This document shows positions 48,455 to 57,367 of a stretch of 64,000 bases of DNA, piece by piece (the first letter of the stretch is position 1; the number at the start of each line of letters is the position of its first letter). A program made the translations under genes and the position numbers. The notes under the pieces are model-generated. The model saw nothing but the letters and a program-made list of their open reading frames with translations. It was not told the origin of the DNA and ran no database searches. This stretch comes from Sporosarcina sp. 6E9 (GTDB taxonomy: Bacteria > Bacillota > Bacilli > Bacillales_A > Planococcaceae), in contig NZ_JAGEMN010000005.1 in assembly GCF_017921835.1 (NCBI RefSeq), forward strand, positions 1 to 64,000. The letters are read 5' to 3'.

Positions 48455-49060
48455 CTATTTGAACCAACCTTTTTCTTTAAATCGAGAAATTGCTTCAATT
48501 CGATTGCCGACGCCTAGTTTTTCCAAAATCGTAGAGATATAATTTCGAACTGTCCCCGGCGTTAAATACAATTCTCCCGCGATTTCCTTCGTCGTCTTTC
48601 CTTTTGAAACAAGCTCGAGCACTTGGCTTTCGCGATCCGTCAAAGGGTTTTCATTTTCATCGTCAAAAGCAATATCGACTAATTCAGGCGCATAAATCCG
48701 ACGCCCATCCATAATGGTTCGAATCGAGCTCACCAGTTCTTCAATCGGACTATCTTTCAATAAATAACCGCGCACACCCGCTTTTCGAGCACGTTCAAAA
48801 TAACCAGAGCGCGCGAACGTCGTCAAAATGACAATTTTGCAAGACGAACCTTGTAGTGATTCTGCTGCATCTAACCCAGTCATGACAGGCATTTCAATAT
48901 CCATTATGCAAATATCGGGTTCGTGCTTGTTAACTAACTGAACAGCCTCTTCCCCGTTTTTCGCCATGCCCACGACTTCCATATCATCTTCCATATTCAG
49001 TAAAGAGCCCAATGCGCCCAACAGCATCCCCTGATCTTCCGCTAAAACAATACGTATCAC
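48455..49060 (-). CDS. desR: NarL/LuxR-type response regulator, DesR-like
   Basis: 201 residues. The receiver domain has phospho-acceptor Asp54 (CIMDIEMPV), and the C-terminal LuxR HTH covers ~139-190 (LTDRESQVLELVSKGKTTKEIA). Its start overlaps the desK stop by 4 bases. By analogy with Bacillus it activates the desaturase gene when membrane lipids become ordered in the cold. A candidate operator is present at 51637-51665. Confidence 0.9.
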   Translation of the reverse strand: MIRIVLAEDQGMLLGALGSLLNMEDDMEVVGMAKNGEEAVQLVNKHEPDICIMDIEMPVMTGLDAAESLQGSSCKIVILTTFARSGYFERARKAGVRGYLLKDSPIEELVSSIRTIMDGRRIYAPELVDIAFDDENENPLTDRESQVLELVSKGKTTKEIAGELYLTPGTVRNYISTILEKLGVGNRIEAISRFKEKGWFK

Positions 49061-50193
49061 GTCAATCCCCCTTCTGCACTTTTCTTAATAATATCCGGAA
49101 CACGAATCGTTAACCTTGTCCCTGGATTTCCATCAATTTCTAAACGTCCATTTACAAAATCAAGCCGTTCTCGAATGCCTTTTAAGCCGTTTCCAGGGAG
49201 ATTAAACCCTTTACCCGGAATCCCAATTCCATCATCTTCCACGCGAATCAAAAACTCATCGACTGAATGCTCGAATTCAATATGGCATTCCGCGCCGTAA
49301 CTATGTTTCACAACATTTGTCACAGCCTCTTTCAAACACATGCTTAACACATTTTCGACTAACGGCGGAATGTCCATCTTCTCAGGATCCCCTTTTACCG
49401 TTAACACCATTTCCGCAGCTTTTACAATTTGCCTAATGCGAATCAATTCATCTTTTAGCTTTGTCATTCGTATATCATCCACAAGATCCCGCACTTCTTT
49501 CAACGCCGTACTTGCGGTTTGTCGAATATCTAACAGTTCTTTTTCGGCAGCTGTCGGGTTTCTCGTAACTAGTCTCGCAGCGAGGTCACTTTTCAAGCCG
49601 ATAAGCGATAACTTCTGTCCAAGCGTGTCGTGCAAGTCCCGCGCAATTCGTTCTCGTTCCTCCAGAATGATTAACTCTGAAATACGCTCATGCGCATGTT
49701 CCAATTGACCTTCCAACTTTTCGCGTTTGCTTCGATTGTACAAGTTGAATGGCAACAATACCGTTCCTAGAACAGAGATCAGGATAAAATGAATTTGCGG
49801 TAAAAACAAGTCGATTTCAATGAAGAAACCAAACACAATCGCCACAATCGTAAAGGCAATATGGAGACCATACATGATGAAAAAACCGACTGGATTTCGT
49901 ATATTTCCAATGAAAAATGCCGTGAATATGGATAAGTACAAATAACCGAACAACAAAGTCATGACAACATTAATGAGGATTTCGAAGCTAATCCACATAT
50001 AGACAAGTCCACTTTTCGACTTGTATGAAAAACGATAAGATAAGAAAAATAATAGCAATAAAGATATGCCAATCGCGATTTCAAGCCGCGATGATGACCT
50101 AAATATAAAAAAGAACGGTAATAAACAAAATACAGCCCAAGCATAAATGCTAAGCCACGGACTTTTCGGAAAAATACTGTACCAACTATTCAT
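49057..50193 (-). CDS. desK: Thermosensor histidine kinase, DesK-like
   Basis: 378 residues: about five membrane helices (residues ~10-150), a DHp region with RERIARDLHDTLGQKLS where the phospho-His is residue 188 (the same number as in Bacillus DesK), and a HATPase domain (NVVKHS, DDGIGIPGKG, GNGLKGIRERL). ATG 50193 is chosen with GAGTGGAG upstream. It senses membrane thickness/fluidity in the model system. A 21-bp-period array (50316-50407) lies in the 258 bases between the des terminator and this gene. Confidence 0.92.
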   Translation of the reverse strand: MNSWYSIFPKSPWLSIYAWAVFCLLPFFFIFRSSSRLEIAIGISLLLLFFLSYRFSYKSKSGLVYMWISFEILINVVMTLLFGYLYLSIFTAFFIGNIRNPVGFFIMYGLHIAFTIVAIVFGFFIEIDLFLPQIHFILISVLGTVLLPFNLYNRSKREKLEGQLEHAHERISELIILEERERIARDLHDTLGQKLSLIGLKSDLAARLVTRNPTAAEKELLDIRQTASTALKEVRDLVDDIRMTKLKDELIRIRQIVKAAEMVLTVKGDPEKMDIPPLVENVLSMCLKEAVTNVVKHSYGAECHIEFEHSVDEFLIRVEDDGIGIPGKGFNLPGNGLKGIRERLDFVNGRLEIDGNPGTRLTIRVPDIIKKSAEGGLT

Positions 50194-50315
50194 GTCTCCA
50201 CTCACCGTCCTAATTGTTATTCCAATTGTACCAAATATTCCTACAAAATTAACCAATTTATGATAATTAAGTTTATGTTTTGCTACAGACGGAGATTGAA
50301 ATTTTACTTTTTATT

Positions 50316-50407
50316 GATATCCGTACATATTTGACCGATATCTGCGACTTTGAGAAGTATATCAGCGGAAATCAACACGATATCCGCACCTTTACCACAT
50401 ATATCAG
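50316..50407. repeat. 21-bp-period array of GATATCCG/TATATCAG (5 units)
   Basis: Cores start at 50316 (GATATCCG), 50337 (GATATCTG), 50358 (TATATCAG), 50379 (GATATCCG) and 50400 (TATATCAG), each exactly 21 bases apart. Intervening bases vary. It lies between the des terminator and desK. Confidence 0.8.
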
Positions 50408-50450
50408 CAAAACAGGCCTTAAGCCCCTCACAGAAAGTGCGAAGTCATCA

Positions 50451-50483
50451 AAAAAACAGCCACCTCAATTCAAAGGTGGCTGC
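50451..50483 (-). terminator. Terminator of the desaturase gene
   Basis: On the minus strand AGCCACCT pairs with AGGTGGCT over 8 bases, then GTTTTTTTG, 10 bases past the stop at 50493. It separates des from desKR. Confidence 0.85.
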
Positions 50484-50492
50484 CTAGCAATT

Positions 50493-51545
50493 TTATTTCC
50501 CTTCGAAACTTGTGCGTTTCGGTTTTAAATCAATGGAGCGACTCGCTTTTCGCACCATGCTTTTCACTTCACCAAATGTAACGAATCCTTTTTTCTTCGG
50601 ATCATAAAGTTTGTATTTTAGCGATTCTAAACTTGTTTTAATAGTGATGGTCGTTGCGTTATGAAGTGGTGGTACAGATTCATGCGCGACTTCTAAGTTG
50701 TAATTCGGTACGCGTGGCGATAAGTGATGAACGTGGTGGAAACCAATGTTTCCAGTCGCCCACTGCAATACTTTCGGGAGTTTATAGTACGAACTTCCGT
50801 CGACAGCAGCTTTCACATAATCCCATTCCGACTCTTCTTCAAAGTAAGAGTCCTCAAACGTATGTTGAATATAAAACAACCAAATGCCTAGAGCTCCTGC
50901 TACAAACATGATTGTTCCTTGAACGATGACAAACGCTTGCCATCCGATTAATAAAATCAACAGCGTATATAGTACAACGAGAATTGCGTTGGTCAGATAC
51001 GTATTGTTACGTTCTTTTTGTCTCGCGTCTTTTCGGTTGAAACGGCTTGAAATCAGGACAAGAAATAACGGTCCAATTCCAAACATGACGAGTGGATTAC
51101 GATACAAACGATACGTAAAACGCGTCCATTTCGATGCTGCTACGTATTCATCAACAGTCATAACCCAAATATCACCTACACCGCGCTTATCAAGATTTGA
51201 ACTTGAAGCGTGATGGATTGCATGCTCGCGTTTCCATTTTGAATAGGCGAATAGTGTTAAAACACCTGTAATGGTTCCGACGATATCATTTGCTTTTCGA
51301 TTTCTGAAAAATGATCCATGCGTACAGTCATGGAATATGATGAATGTTCGAATGACGAATCCTGCCGCGATAATCGCAAACGGGAGCATCAACCAGAATG
51401 ACACCGACAAACTTTGATACGCTAAAAACCAAAAGATCAATAGCGGTGGAATCGTGTTTATTAATTGAATGATACTTTTCTTTTTATCAGACTTTGCAAA
51501 AGGGGCAACATTTTTGTGTAATTTCATTGTTTTTTCTTTACTCAT
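50493..51545 (-). CDS. des: Membrane acyl-lipid desaturase, Des-like
   Basis: Introduces a double bond into membrane phospholipid acyl chains to keep fluidity at low temperature. 350 residues with four to five helices and the three histidine boxes of di-iron desaturases: HDCTH (72-76), HAIHH (108-112) and HHVHH (270-274). ATG 51545 follows AAGGAGG. It lies upstream of desK-desR in the same order as in Bacillus. The leader carries TGTCAT repeats that are candidate DesR sites. Confidence 0.93.
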   Translation of the reverse strand: MSKEKTMKLHKNVAPFAKSDKKKSIIQLINTIPPLLIFWFLAYQSLSVSFWLMLPFAIIAAGFVIRTFIIFHDCTHGSFFRNRKANDIVGTITGVLTLFAYSKWKREHAIHHASSSNLDKRGVGDIWVMTVDEYVAASKWTRFTYRLYRNPLVMFGIGPLFLVLISSRFNRKDARQKERNNTYLTNAILVVLYTLLILLIGWQAFVIVQGTIMFVAGALGIWLFYIQHTFEDSYFEEESEWDYVKAAVDGSSYYKLPKVLQWATGNIGFHHVHHLSPRVPNYNLEVAHESVPPLHNATTITIKTSLESLKYKLYDPKKKGFVTFGEVKSMVRKASRSIDLKPKRTSFEGK

Positions 51546-51636
51546 TTTTTGTTCCTCCTTGGGAATCATACTTATTCGCTCTTTCATATCTTACTTACCA
51601 TATTAAAGTGTTTCTCGAGTAAATATCAGACCTAAA

Positions 51637-51665
51637 TGTCATCACTTTAATATGACAACTGTCAT
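51637..51665. promoter_or_regulatory. Candidate DesR operator upstream of des
   Basis: Three half-sites lie in order: TGTCAT (51637), ATGACA (51652) and TGTCAT (51660). The last two form the palindrome ATGACA-AC-TGTCAT. They lie ~90-120 bases before the des start. Two adjacent sites bound cooperatively is the known DesR arrangement. Confidence 0.5.
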
Positions 51666-51773
51666 GTATGATGTGATTTACTGCTATCATTTATTCGAAT
51701 TAATCGCAGGAAACATTTAAACTATTTCGGCAATTAGGTATTTTAAGTTATACTAGCATGGGGAGGAATGACA

Positions 51774-52910
51774 ATGGTATACATAAAAAATGCAAAGATT
51801 TACACGGGAACAGGCAAAGTGATTGAGGGAACTATTTTTATTAAAAATGGAAAGTTTGCTGATATTGGATCGACAATCAATATTCCCGAGGGAGCAAGGG
51901 TTGTGGATGTCAATAGTAAAATCATTACACCTGGACTGATAGACGTTCATTCGCATCTTGGGTTAACTGAGCAAGGGATCGGTCAAGATGGTCAAGATGT
52001 AAATGAAACCAGTTCAGCATCCACGCCACAAGTAAACGCGATTGACGGGATTAACCCGGCCGATACCGGATTTGAAGACGCGAGACGTTTCGGCGTAACG
52101 ACCGTACAAGTCATGCCTGGCAGCGCGAACGTCATCGGTGGTGAAATGGTTGTCGTAAAAACAGTTGGAAAAGTTGTCGATGAAATGATTGTGAAAAATC
52201 CTTCAGGGTTGAAAGCGGCTACGGGGGAAAATCCAAAACGTGTTTATGGCAGTAAAGGCAAAATGCCGACAACCCGAATGGGATTGGCAGCACGCCTTCG
52301 TGAAAACCTAATTGAAGCGCAAAATTACATCGAAGATCGAAAAACGAATACATGTGGTCGTGATCTTGGTCTAGAAAATATTGCGAAAGTATTACGTAAA
52401 GAAATCCCGCTACGCGTTCATGCGCATCGTGCGGACGATATCGCAACCGTTTTGCGTATTAAAAAAGAATTTGGTATAAATTTAACGATTGAGCATTGCA
52501 CGGAAGGCCATCAAATTGCTGATTTCATCGCGCAACACGATGTCAGAGTTTCTGTTGGACCGACAATGTCCCCTCGTTCGAAAACGGAGTTGTCCGATAA
52601 AGGATGGAACACAATCCTTACACTTTCTGAAGCAGGCATTCCAGTTTCCATCACGACCGATCATCCGGTTATTGCAATTGAGCATTTAATGACGAGCGCT
52701 ATTCTTGCGGTGAAAAATGGATTTTCAGAGGGGAAAGCATTGGAAGCAATTACCCTGAATGCGGCGAAACATATCGGTGTTGAAGATCGTGTCGGTTCGA
52801 TTGAAAAAGGAAAAGATGCTGATTTCGTTATTTGGAATGGCGATCCTTTTGATCTGCGCTCAACAATCGAAACGACTTATATAGAAGGAAAAGTTGTTTA
52901 CCAAAAATAA
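51774..52910 (+). CDS. Amidohydrolase family protein (imidazolonepropionase-like)
   Basis: 378 residues. HSHLG (metal-binding HxH), a mid-protein HAHRADD, EHCTEG and TTDHPVIA give the amidohydrolase metal-site order. The small N- and C-terminal beta-sandwich segments (MVYIKNAKIYTGTGKVIEG; KGKDADFVIWNGDPFD) are typical. It hydrolyses a C-N bond in an unknown substrate. ATG 51774 is favoured because GGGAGG lies 7 bases before it. It is divergent from des with a terminator after it. Confidence 0.87.
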   Translation: MVYIKNAKIYTGTGKVIEGTIFIKNGKFADIGSTINIPEGARVVDVNSKIITPGLIDVHSHLGLTEQGIGQDGQDVNETSSASTPQVNAIDGINPADTGFEDARRFGVTTVQVMPGSANVIGGEMVVVKTVGKVVDEMIVKNPSGLKAATGENPKRVYGSKGKMPTTRMGLAARLRENLIEAQNYIEDRKTNTCGRDLGLENIAKVLRKEIPLRVHAHRADDIATVLRIKKEFGINLTIEHCTEGHQIADFIAQHDVRVSVGPTMSPRSKTELSDKGWNTILTLSEAGIPVSITTDHPVIAIEHLMTSAILAVKNGFSEGKALEAITLNAAKHIGVEDRVGSIEKGKDADFVIWNGDPFDLRSTIETTYIEGKVVYQK

Positions 52911-52922
52911 ATGCACAAATAG

Positions 52923-52958
52923 AAAAGAGCCTTCCAGTAAAAATTGGACGGCTCTTTC
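52923..52958 (+). terminator. Terminator after the amidohydrolase gene
   Basis: AAAAGAGCC..CCA and TGG..GGCTCTTT form a stem with a small internal mismatch over a short loop. Confidence 0.75.
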
Positions 52959-53015
52959 CACATTGTGAATAGATTAGATTGCATATTAAGTTGCCCACAT
53001 GTGGACAAGTTTTAT

Positions 53016-53348
53016 TTAATCGATGCTATTTTCTTTCAAACCTCTATTGATTTCATTGTCTGTAATGACAGTATGAGATGCGTTCCAAACCGCTTCCCCT
53101 TTATTCAAAATGAATAGTTGCGGAGACTGGTGTTCAACACCTAAAGTGCTTTCGATTTCATTGGAAACCGGGCGCGTTTCACGAACTTTCAACCAAAATT
53201 TCGGAAGATCCGTTTCAAAATTCTCGACCCGATTAAATGCCGTTGTACTGATCGGACAGGTTGTACTATGTTTCAGAAGCAGGATAGGCTCGTCCTTCGA
53301 TTTTGCCAAAACGTCTTCCCATTCCTCAATTGTATGTAGCTCTTTCAT
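53016..53348 (-). CDS. ytxJ: Bacillithiol system redox-active protein YtxJ (monothiol bacilliredoxin)
   Basis: 110-residue thioredoxin-fold protein with the single-cysteine active site TCPIS, which defines YtxJ rather than a CxxC thioredoxin. It reduces mixed disulfides with bacillithiol in the cytosol. ATG 53348 follows GGGAGA by 8 bases. Its presence supports a bacillithiol-making Bacillales host. Confidence 0.92.
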   Translation of the reverse strand: MKELHTIEEWEDVLAKSKDEPILLLKHSTTCPISTTAFNRVENFETDLPKFWLKVRETRPVSNEIESTLGVEHQSPQLFILNKGEAVWNASHTVITDNEINRGLKENSID

Positions 53349-53412
53349 CACAATCATCTCCCTAACTCTTTTTTACTCGTAATCAATATATATAATACTT
53401 TGCACGCGTTGT

Positions 53413-53982
53413 CTAGTTCCCTGTTTGGCGCATCATTCGTAAGTCCTCGCGATGAGCGATTAGAATAATTCCGCTGAGTAAACATGCGAACAGAATAAAT
53501 GGGGTATGATAAGAAAATGCGAGCAAAATAATTGGTAATGAAATTATTGCGCTAATTCCGGCTGCAGTGAAATTCTTCATGAACAGGTATAAGACAGCGA
53601 AAACACCTACAAACACAGCAAATACGAGTGGGCTGAATACGAGAAGACCGCCAATCAAGGTCGATACGCCTTTTCCACCACGGAACTTGAACAGGATTGG
53701 ATAGACATGTCCTGCTACGACAGCAAGTAGTACAAGAAGTTCAATGAGCTGATCAAAGCCAAAAAGTCGAGCGGCTAAGACAACGAGGACACCTTTCAGT
53801 GCATCGCCGATGAATATCGCTACAAACGCTTTCTTACCATAAAGCCGGCCTGCATTACGGGCTCCAGGATTTCCGCTACCTTTAATGCGGATGTCTTCTT
53901 TGTAATAATACCTGCTCAGCAAGGAAGCCGATAATAGGTTTCCCAGTAAATACGAGCTGATTAGCAAACTAAACAACACCAT
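53413..53982 (-). CDS. plsY: Glycerol-3-phosphate acyltransferase PlsY
   Basis: Transfers acyl from acyl-phosphate to glycerol-3-phosphate, the first step of phospholipid synthesis, in the membrane. 189 residues with five helices and PlsY motifs GSGNPGARNAGR, KFRGGKGVST and the C-terminal HREDLRMM. AAGGGGCGG lies 6 bases before the ATG. Divergent from the PAP2 gene. Confidence 0.95.
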   Translation of the reverse strand: MVLFSLLISSYLLGNLLSASLLSRYYYKEDIRIKGSGNPGARNAGRLYGKKAFVAIFIGDALKGVLVVLAARLFGFDQLIELLVLLAVVAGHVYPILFKFRGGKGVSTLIGGLLVFSPLVFAVFVGVFAVLYLFMKNFTAAGISAIISLPIILLAFSYHTPFILFACLLSGIILIAHREDLRMMRQTGN

Positions 53983-54022
53983 ACAGACCGCCCCTTATCT
54001 ATGCGAATAAAAGGAGAATACT

Positions 54023-54658
54023 ATGAAACAACTTTCACTCAGATTTTTAATTGCTTTTATATTATGTATTGGGTTCGGAATATTATTTGGCTATTTTTCA
54101 ACGACCATTGGAGTTGATTCCCTATCAAGTTTCGATTCCATCATAATCAATGCGATTCAAGGACTTGAAACACCTTGGCTTACGACCATTATGACTATTT
54201 TCACGTGGATTGGTTCAGGATATGTTGTAGCCCCGATTACAGTAATTGCTGCTATATTATTGTATTTTGTTTTTAAAAAGCGTCATCAAGCATTTCTACT
54301 CGTTGTCGTGATTGCAGGAACCGTTACTTTTAATCATCTTTTAAAATTGTATTTCAAACGGGAACGTCCGGTAATTCATCGAATCATGGACGCCAATGGC
54401 TATAGCTTTCCTAGCGGACATACGATGATGGCATTCAGTCTTTATGTCATTATCGCTTATATTGCATGGCGAAATATAGAGACGAGATTGGGAAAGGTTC
54501 TGCTGATTGTATTTGCCGCGTTTATGATAATCATGATTGGGACAAGCCGAATCTATCTGGGTGTTCATTTCCCAAGTGATGTTGCTGGCGGGCTGATGGC
54601 GAGTGGGTTTTGGGTGACGATTGCTGTTACGGTTTACGCGCTATATCAAAGGCGATAG
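54023..54658 (+). CDS. PAP2 family membrane phosphatase
   Basis: 211 residues, about six helices. The tripartite acid-phosphatase signature is complete: KLYFKRERP, FPSGH and SRIYLGVHFPSD. Likely substrates are phosphatidic acid, phosphatidylglycerophosphate or undecaprenyl pyrophosphate. AAGGAG lies 6 bases before the ATG. Confidence 0.92.
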   Translation: MKQLSLRFLIAFILCIGFGILFGYFSTTIGVDSLSSFDSIIINAIQGLETPWLTTIMTIFTWIGSGYVVAPITVIAAILLYFVFKKRHQAFLLVVVIAGTVTFNHLLKLYFKRERPVIHRIMDANGYSFPSGHTMMAFSLYVIIAYIAWRNIETRLGKVLLIVFAAFMIIMIGTSRIYLGVHFPSDVAGGLMASGFWVTIAVTVYALYQRR

Positions 54659-54756
54659 GTGTTTGACAATTTTGGGAAACCAAATGAAAAGATACACCCG
54701 AATAACGACTCGAGATCGTTATGCGACTTTATAGGTCGGATGATATTATTTATAAG

Positions 54757-54984
54757 TTATTTATCTTTGCTAAAATATGCTTCATAAAAGGAAATAAATG
54801 CACCTGAAATAAACATTAAACAAAATAAAACAAAAGCCCACAATGTTTGAGAACCAAGTAAAAAACCATAAATTCCAGTAATGCCATTATAATCCCATGG
54901 GTTGTTAACTGAAAGTGCCAAGATTACAATCAATCCTATTGTTCCACATAAAAGAATGATTGACCCAAACAACATTTTTTTCAT
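54757..54984 (-). CDS. Small hypothetical membrane protein
   Basis: 75 residues with two helices (GSIILLCGTIGLIVILAL; TLWAFVLFCLMFISGAFISFYEAYF). AAGGTGG lies about 10 bases before the ATG. No recognised family. Confidence 0.6.
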   Translation of the reverse strand: MKKMLFGSIILLCGTIGLIVILALSVNNPWDYNGITGIYGFLLGSQTLWAFVLFCLMFISGAFISFYEAYFSKDK

Positions 54985-55063
54985 AGAATTTCAACCACCT
55001 TCTTAGATTTTACCTTGATTACTTATTTACCATTTCACCCAGTAAATTAACTTGGTGGCTTTC

Positions 55064-55456
55064 TTATTGGGTTTCAAGGTTTAATTGCCATGAAACGCCG
55101 TACTGATCTTCTACCCAAGCGAATTTCACGCTAAATGGAGACGGGGCTAAATCTATTAGAATCTTCCCGTCTTCAGCTAATTTTTTGAAGATGGTATCGA
55201 TTTCTTGTTCAGTTGCGCACGTCACAAATAAAGATAACGCGGATGTGGAAGGAATGTCATTTTCGTTCCCGTTATCAATTGCCATGAATGTTTGACCGTT
55301 CATTGTAAAAATTGCGTGCATGACCAGACCGTTTTCTTGATGAAGAATACTTCGTATTTCCGCATCTTCAAAAATCGTCGTGTAAAAGGTCATCGCTTCT
55401 TCCGCATTGCCATTGAACATTAATAACGGCGTGATTTTTTGATTTTGATAAGTCAT
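55064..55456 (-). CDS. VOC family protein (PhnB-like glyoxalase/bleomycin-resistance fold)
   Basis: 130 residues: ITPLLMFNGNAEEAMTFYTTIF at the start and WVEDQYGVSWQLN at the end match PhnB-type VOC proteins, a family often misnamed demethylubiquinone methyltransferase. Catalytic role unknown. AAAAAGGGGC precedes the ATG. It is 14 bases downstream of the 55471 gene. Confidence 0.88.
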   Translation of the reverse strand: MTYQNQKITPLLMFNGNAEEAMTFYTTIFEDAEIRSILHQENGLVMHAIFTMNGQTFMAIDNGNENDIPSTSALSLFVTCATEQEIDTIFKKLAEDGKILIDLAPSPFSVKFAWVEDQYGVSWQLNLETQ

Positions 55457-55470
55457 GGTAATGCCCCTTT

Positions 55471-55917
55471 TTAGTTCAGTTTTTCTACTTCTTCTTCTGA
55501 AAGCACTTTTGGTTTAAACCCAGTGAGTTCAACGTATTCGGTTTTTCCGTCTACCTCAACTGAAAAGATGTCACTTTTATTTGTTAGTTGGATTGCGCCA
55601 ATTTCAATCTTCTTTTCTTTATAATAGTCTTTGATTTCCGATTCGGCGTAAAATGGAACACTTGGAACTACAACAGAGTGCTCTTCTTCTTTCGGCTTCC
55701 CTTTATCAACTAGTTGTTGTAATAAATCGATGACTTCACCGAAACCGTAAATTAGAAGTCCACTGACCATTGGCGCAAAAATTGTTGTTAATCCCATCAT
55801 CCCAAAATCCCTCACGTATTCGGGAAGATAAGCAACTCCTTGCATGAACCCCCATACAATAACAATGACTCCGACAACTTTTATGATAACCCCTGTCTTA
55901 AATAGCTTTTGATCCAT
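55471..55917 (-). CDS. Hypothetical membrane protein
   Basis: 148 residues. Two N-terminal helices (~10-70) are followed by a soluble domain with a short SPOR- or DUF-like ending (VDGKTEYVELTGFKPKVLSEEEVEKL). AAGGGG lies 7 bases before ATG 55917. I do not recognise the family. Confidence 0.65.
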   Translation of the reverse strand: MDQKLFKTGVIIKVVGVIVIVWGFMQGVAYLPEYVRDFGMMGLTTIFAPMVSGLLIYGFGEVIDLLQQLVDKGKPKEEEHSVVVPSVPFYAESEIKDYYKEKKIEIGAIQLTNKSDIFSVEVDGKTEYVELTGFKPKVLSEEEVEKLN

Positions 55918-56009
55918 CCTCAATCCCCTTCCCCTCTTTCGTAATTTTCAGTATACTATACGTATCAGGATTATTAATAGTTTCATTTCAAATTAAGGAG
56001 TTTTATTTT

Positions 56010-56321
56010 ATGAATTTATTTACAAAGCGCGTCGTTCATATTATTCAAGCGATTCCTCCGGGATATGTCATGTCGTATGGACAAGTCGCGGCGGCTGCCG
56101 GAAATCCACGGGGCGCACGGCAAGTTGTTCGGATCCTTCATTCGATGAGTGAAAAACACGAACTTCCTTGGCATCGAATTATTAATGCAAAAGGAGAAAT
56201 TTCTTTCTCTGGAAAAGACCAACGGGGATTACTTGAGGCAGAAGGTGTGGAATTTAGTCTCAACGGGAAAATTGACTTGGCTCGTTATCGTTGGTTTCCG
56301 CTTGATGCAGAGGACGGATAA
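56010..56321 (+). CDS. Alkyltransferase-like protein (MGMT family, no active-site Cys)
   Basis: 103 residues of the Ada/MGMT DNA-binding domain: IPPGYVMSYGQVAAAAGNPRGARQVVR and LPWHRIINAKG. The alkyl-acceptor PCHR is PWHR here (Trp54), the hallmark of ATL proteins. ATLs bind O6-alkylguanine without repairing it and recruit nucleotide excision repair. TAAGGAG precedes the ATG. Confidence 0.92.
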   Translation: MNLFTKRVVHIIQAIPPGYVMSYGQVAAAAGNPRGARQVVRILHSMSEKHELPWHRIINAKGEISFSGKDQRGLLEAEGVEFSLNGKIDLARYRWFPLDAEDG

Positions 56322-56339
56322 TCTAACTGGGGGGATTCG

Positions 56340-56852
56340 ATGAAAAGAACGATAAGCGTCATCGTATTTTTTAGCGTCAGCCTATTATTCGGTTGCGGGA
56401 AGGCGACGATGACATCGGAAGATTTGATTGAAAAGACTTCGGTTATCGTGATGGTCGACCACGAAACCATTCTTGCTGATGAAACGCTGTGGAGAATTAC
56501 GGATAAAACGAAAATCCGAACACAAACAGGAAAGCGGTTAACAAACGAAGACTTAAAAGCAGGCGATTTAATCAGCTATGTAAACGATGGCCACATTGGA
56601 GAATCATACCCTAGTCAAGGTACACTGAAAAAAGTCACTTTATTTAAGGATGAAAATAGTATAAAATTGAGTTCGGCAATTTTATCGTTCCTCGAAAACC
56701 AACCTCTCGGGGATTTAGTCAAGTTTGAGATGCTATCAATAGACGGGAATGAGCTAACCGCTCGCATAAAAATCTGGGATTTAGAAGTTGACGACCAACT
56801 TCTAGTCCAATTAAATCTTGAAACTAACAAATTTACGATTGTCCAAGAATAA
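56340..56852 (+). CDS. Hypothetical lipoprotein
   Basis: 170 residues. The signal peptide ends in LLFGC (Cys19), so the protein should be lipid-anchored outside the membrane. GGGGGGA lies 5 bases before the ATG and 18 bases after the ATL stop. The C-terminal part is beta-rich and unrecognised. Confidence 0.72.
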   Translation: MKRTISVIVFFSVSLLFGCGKATMTSEDLIEKTSVIVMVDHETILADETLWRITDKTKIRTQTGKRLTNEDLKAGDLISYVNDGHIGESYPSQGTLKKVTLFKDENSIKLSSAILSFLENQPLGDLVKFEMLSIDGNELTARIKIWDLEVDDQLLVQLNLETNKFTIVQE

Positions 56853-56916
56853 CCAGTTTACATTTTGTCAATATGGGTATTAAGAATAAGCACTACTTAC
56901 AAGGAGGTGAAAGACT

Positions 56917-57297
56917 ATGTGGAAAGACTTTAAAGAGTTCGCATTTCAAGGAAACGTATTTGATCTAGCTGTTGCGGTTGTAATTGGTGCAGCATTCGGA
57001 AAGATTGTGTCTTCATTAGTAGAAAATATTATTACGCCTCTTATCGGCATGGTATCAGGTGGCATTGATGTCTCGGGCATGCATAAAAAATATTTCAATG
57101 CAGATTTTACATACGGTGAATTCTTACAATCTGTCATTGACTTCTTGATAGTTGCCTTCGTTATTTTCTTGGTGATCCGTTTGCTTTCGAAATTCAAGAA
57201 GAAAGAGGAAGCCGTGGAAGAAGTCGAAGAAATCGATGCACAAGAAGCGCTTCTAATAGAAATTCGTGACTTGTTGAAAGAGCAAAAAATGCAATAA
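56917..57297 (+). CDS. mscL: Large-conductance mechanosensitive channel
   Basis: Emergency osmotic release valve. 126 residues with the N-terminal MWKDFKEFAFQGNVFDLAVAVVIGAAFGKIV (in part), a second helix and a charged C-terminal bundle (EVEEIDAQEALLIEIRDLLKEQK in part). AAGGAGGTGA precedes the ATG. Followed by a strong terminator. Confidence 0.95.
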   Translation: MWKDFKEFAFQGNVFDLAVAVVIGAAFGKIVSSLVENIITPLIGMVSGGIDVSGMHKKYFNADFTYGEFLQSVIDFLIVAFVIFLVIRLLSKFKKKEEAVEEVEEIDAQEALLIEIRDLLKEQKMQ

Positions 57298-57321
57298 AGC
57301 AGAGTAGGACAACCTACACCA

Positions 57322-57351
57322 AAAAAACGCTCAGTCTGAGCGTTTTTTTTG
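57322..57351. terminator. Terminator after mscL
   Basis: AAAAACGCTCA / TGAGCGTTTTTTTT with a 3-base loop. A-rich on the left, T-rich on the right, so it can serve both convergent genes. Confidence 0.85.
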
Positions 57352-57367
57352 ATCCTATTAAGTCATT

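Noticed and set aside
55064..55456. Demethylubiquinone methyltransferase
   Set aside because: The common database name is a misannotation. The sequence is a PhnB-type VOC protein with no SAM-binding motif.
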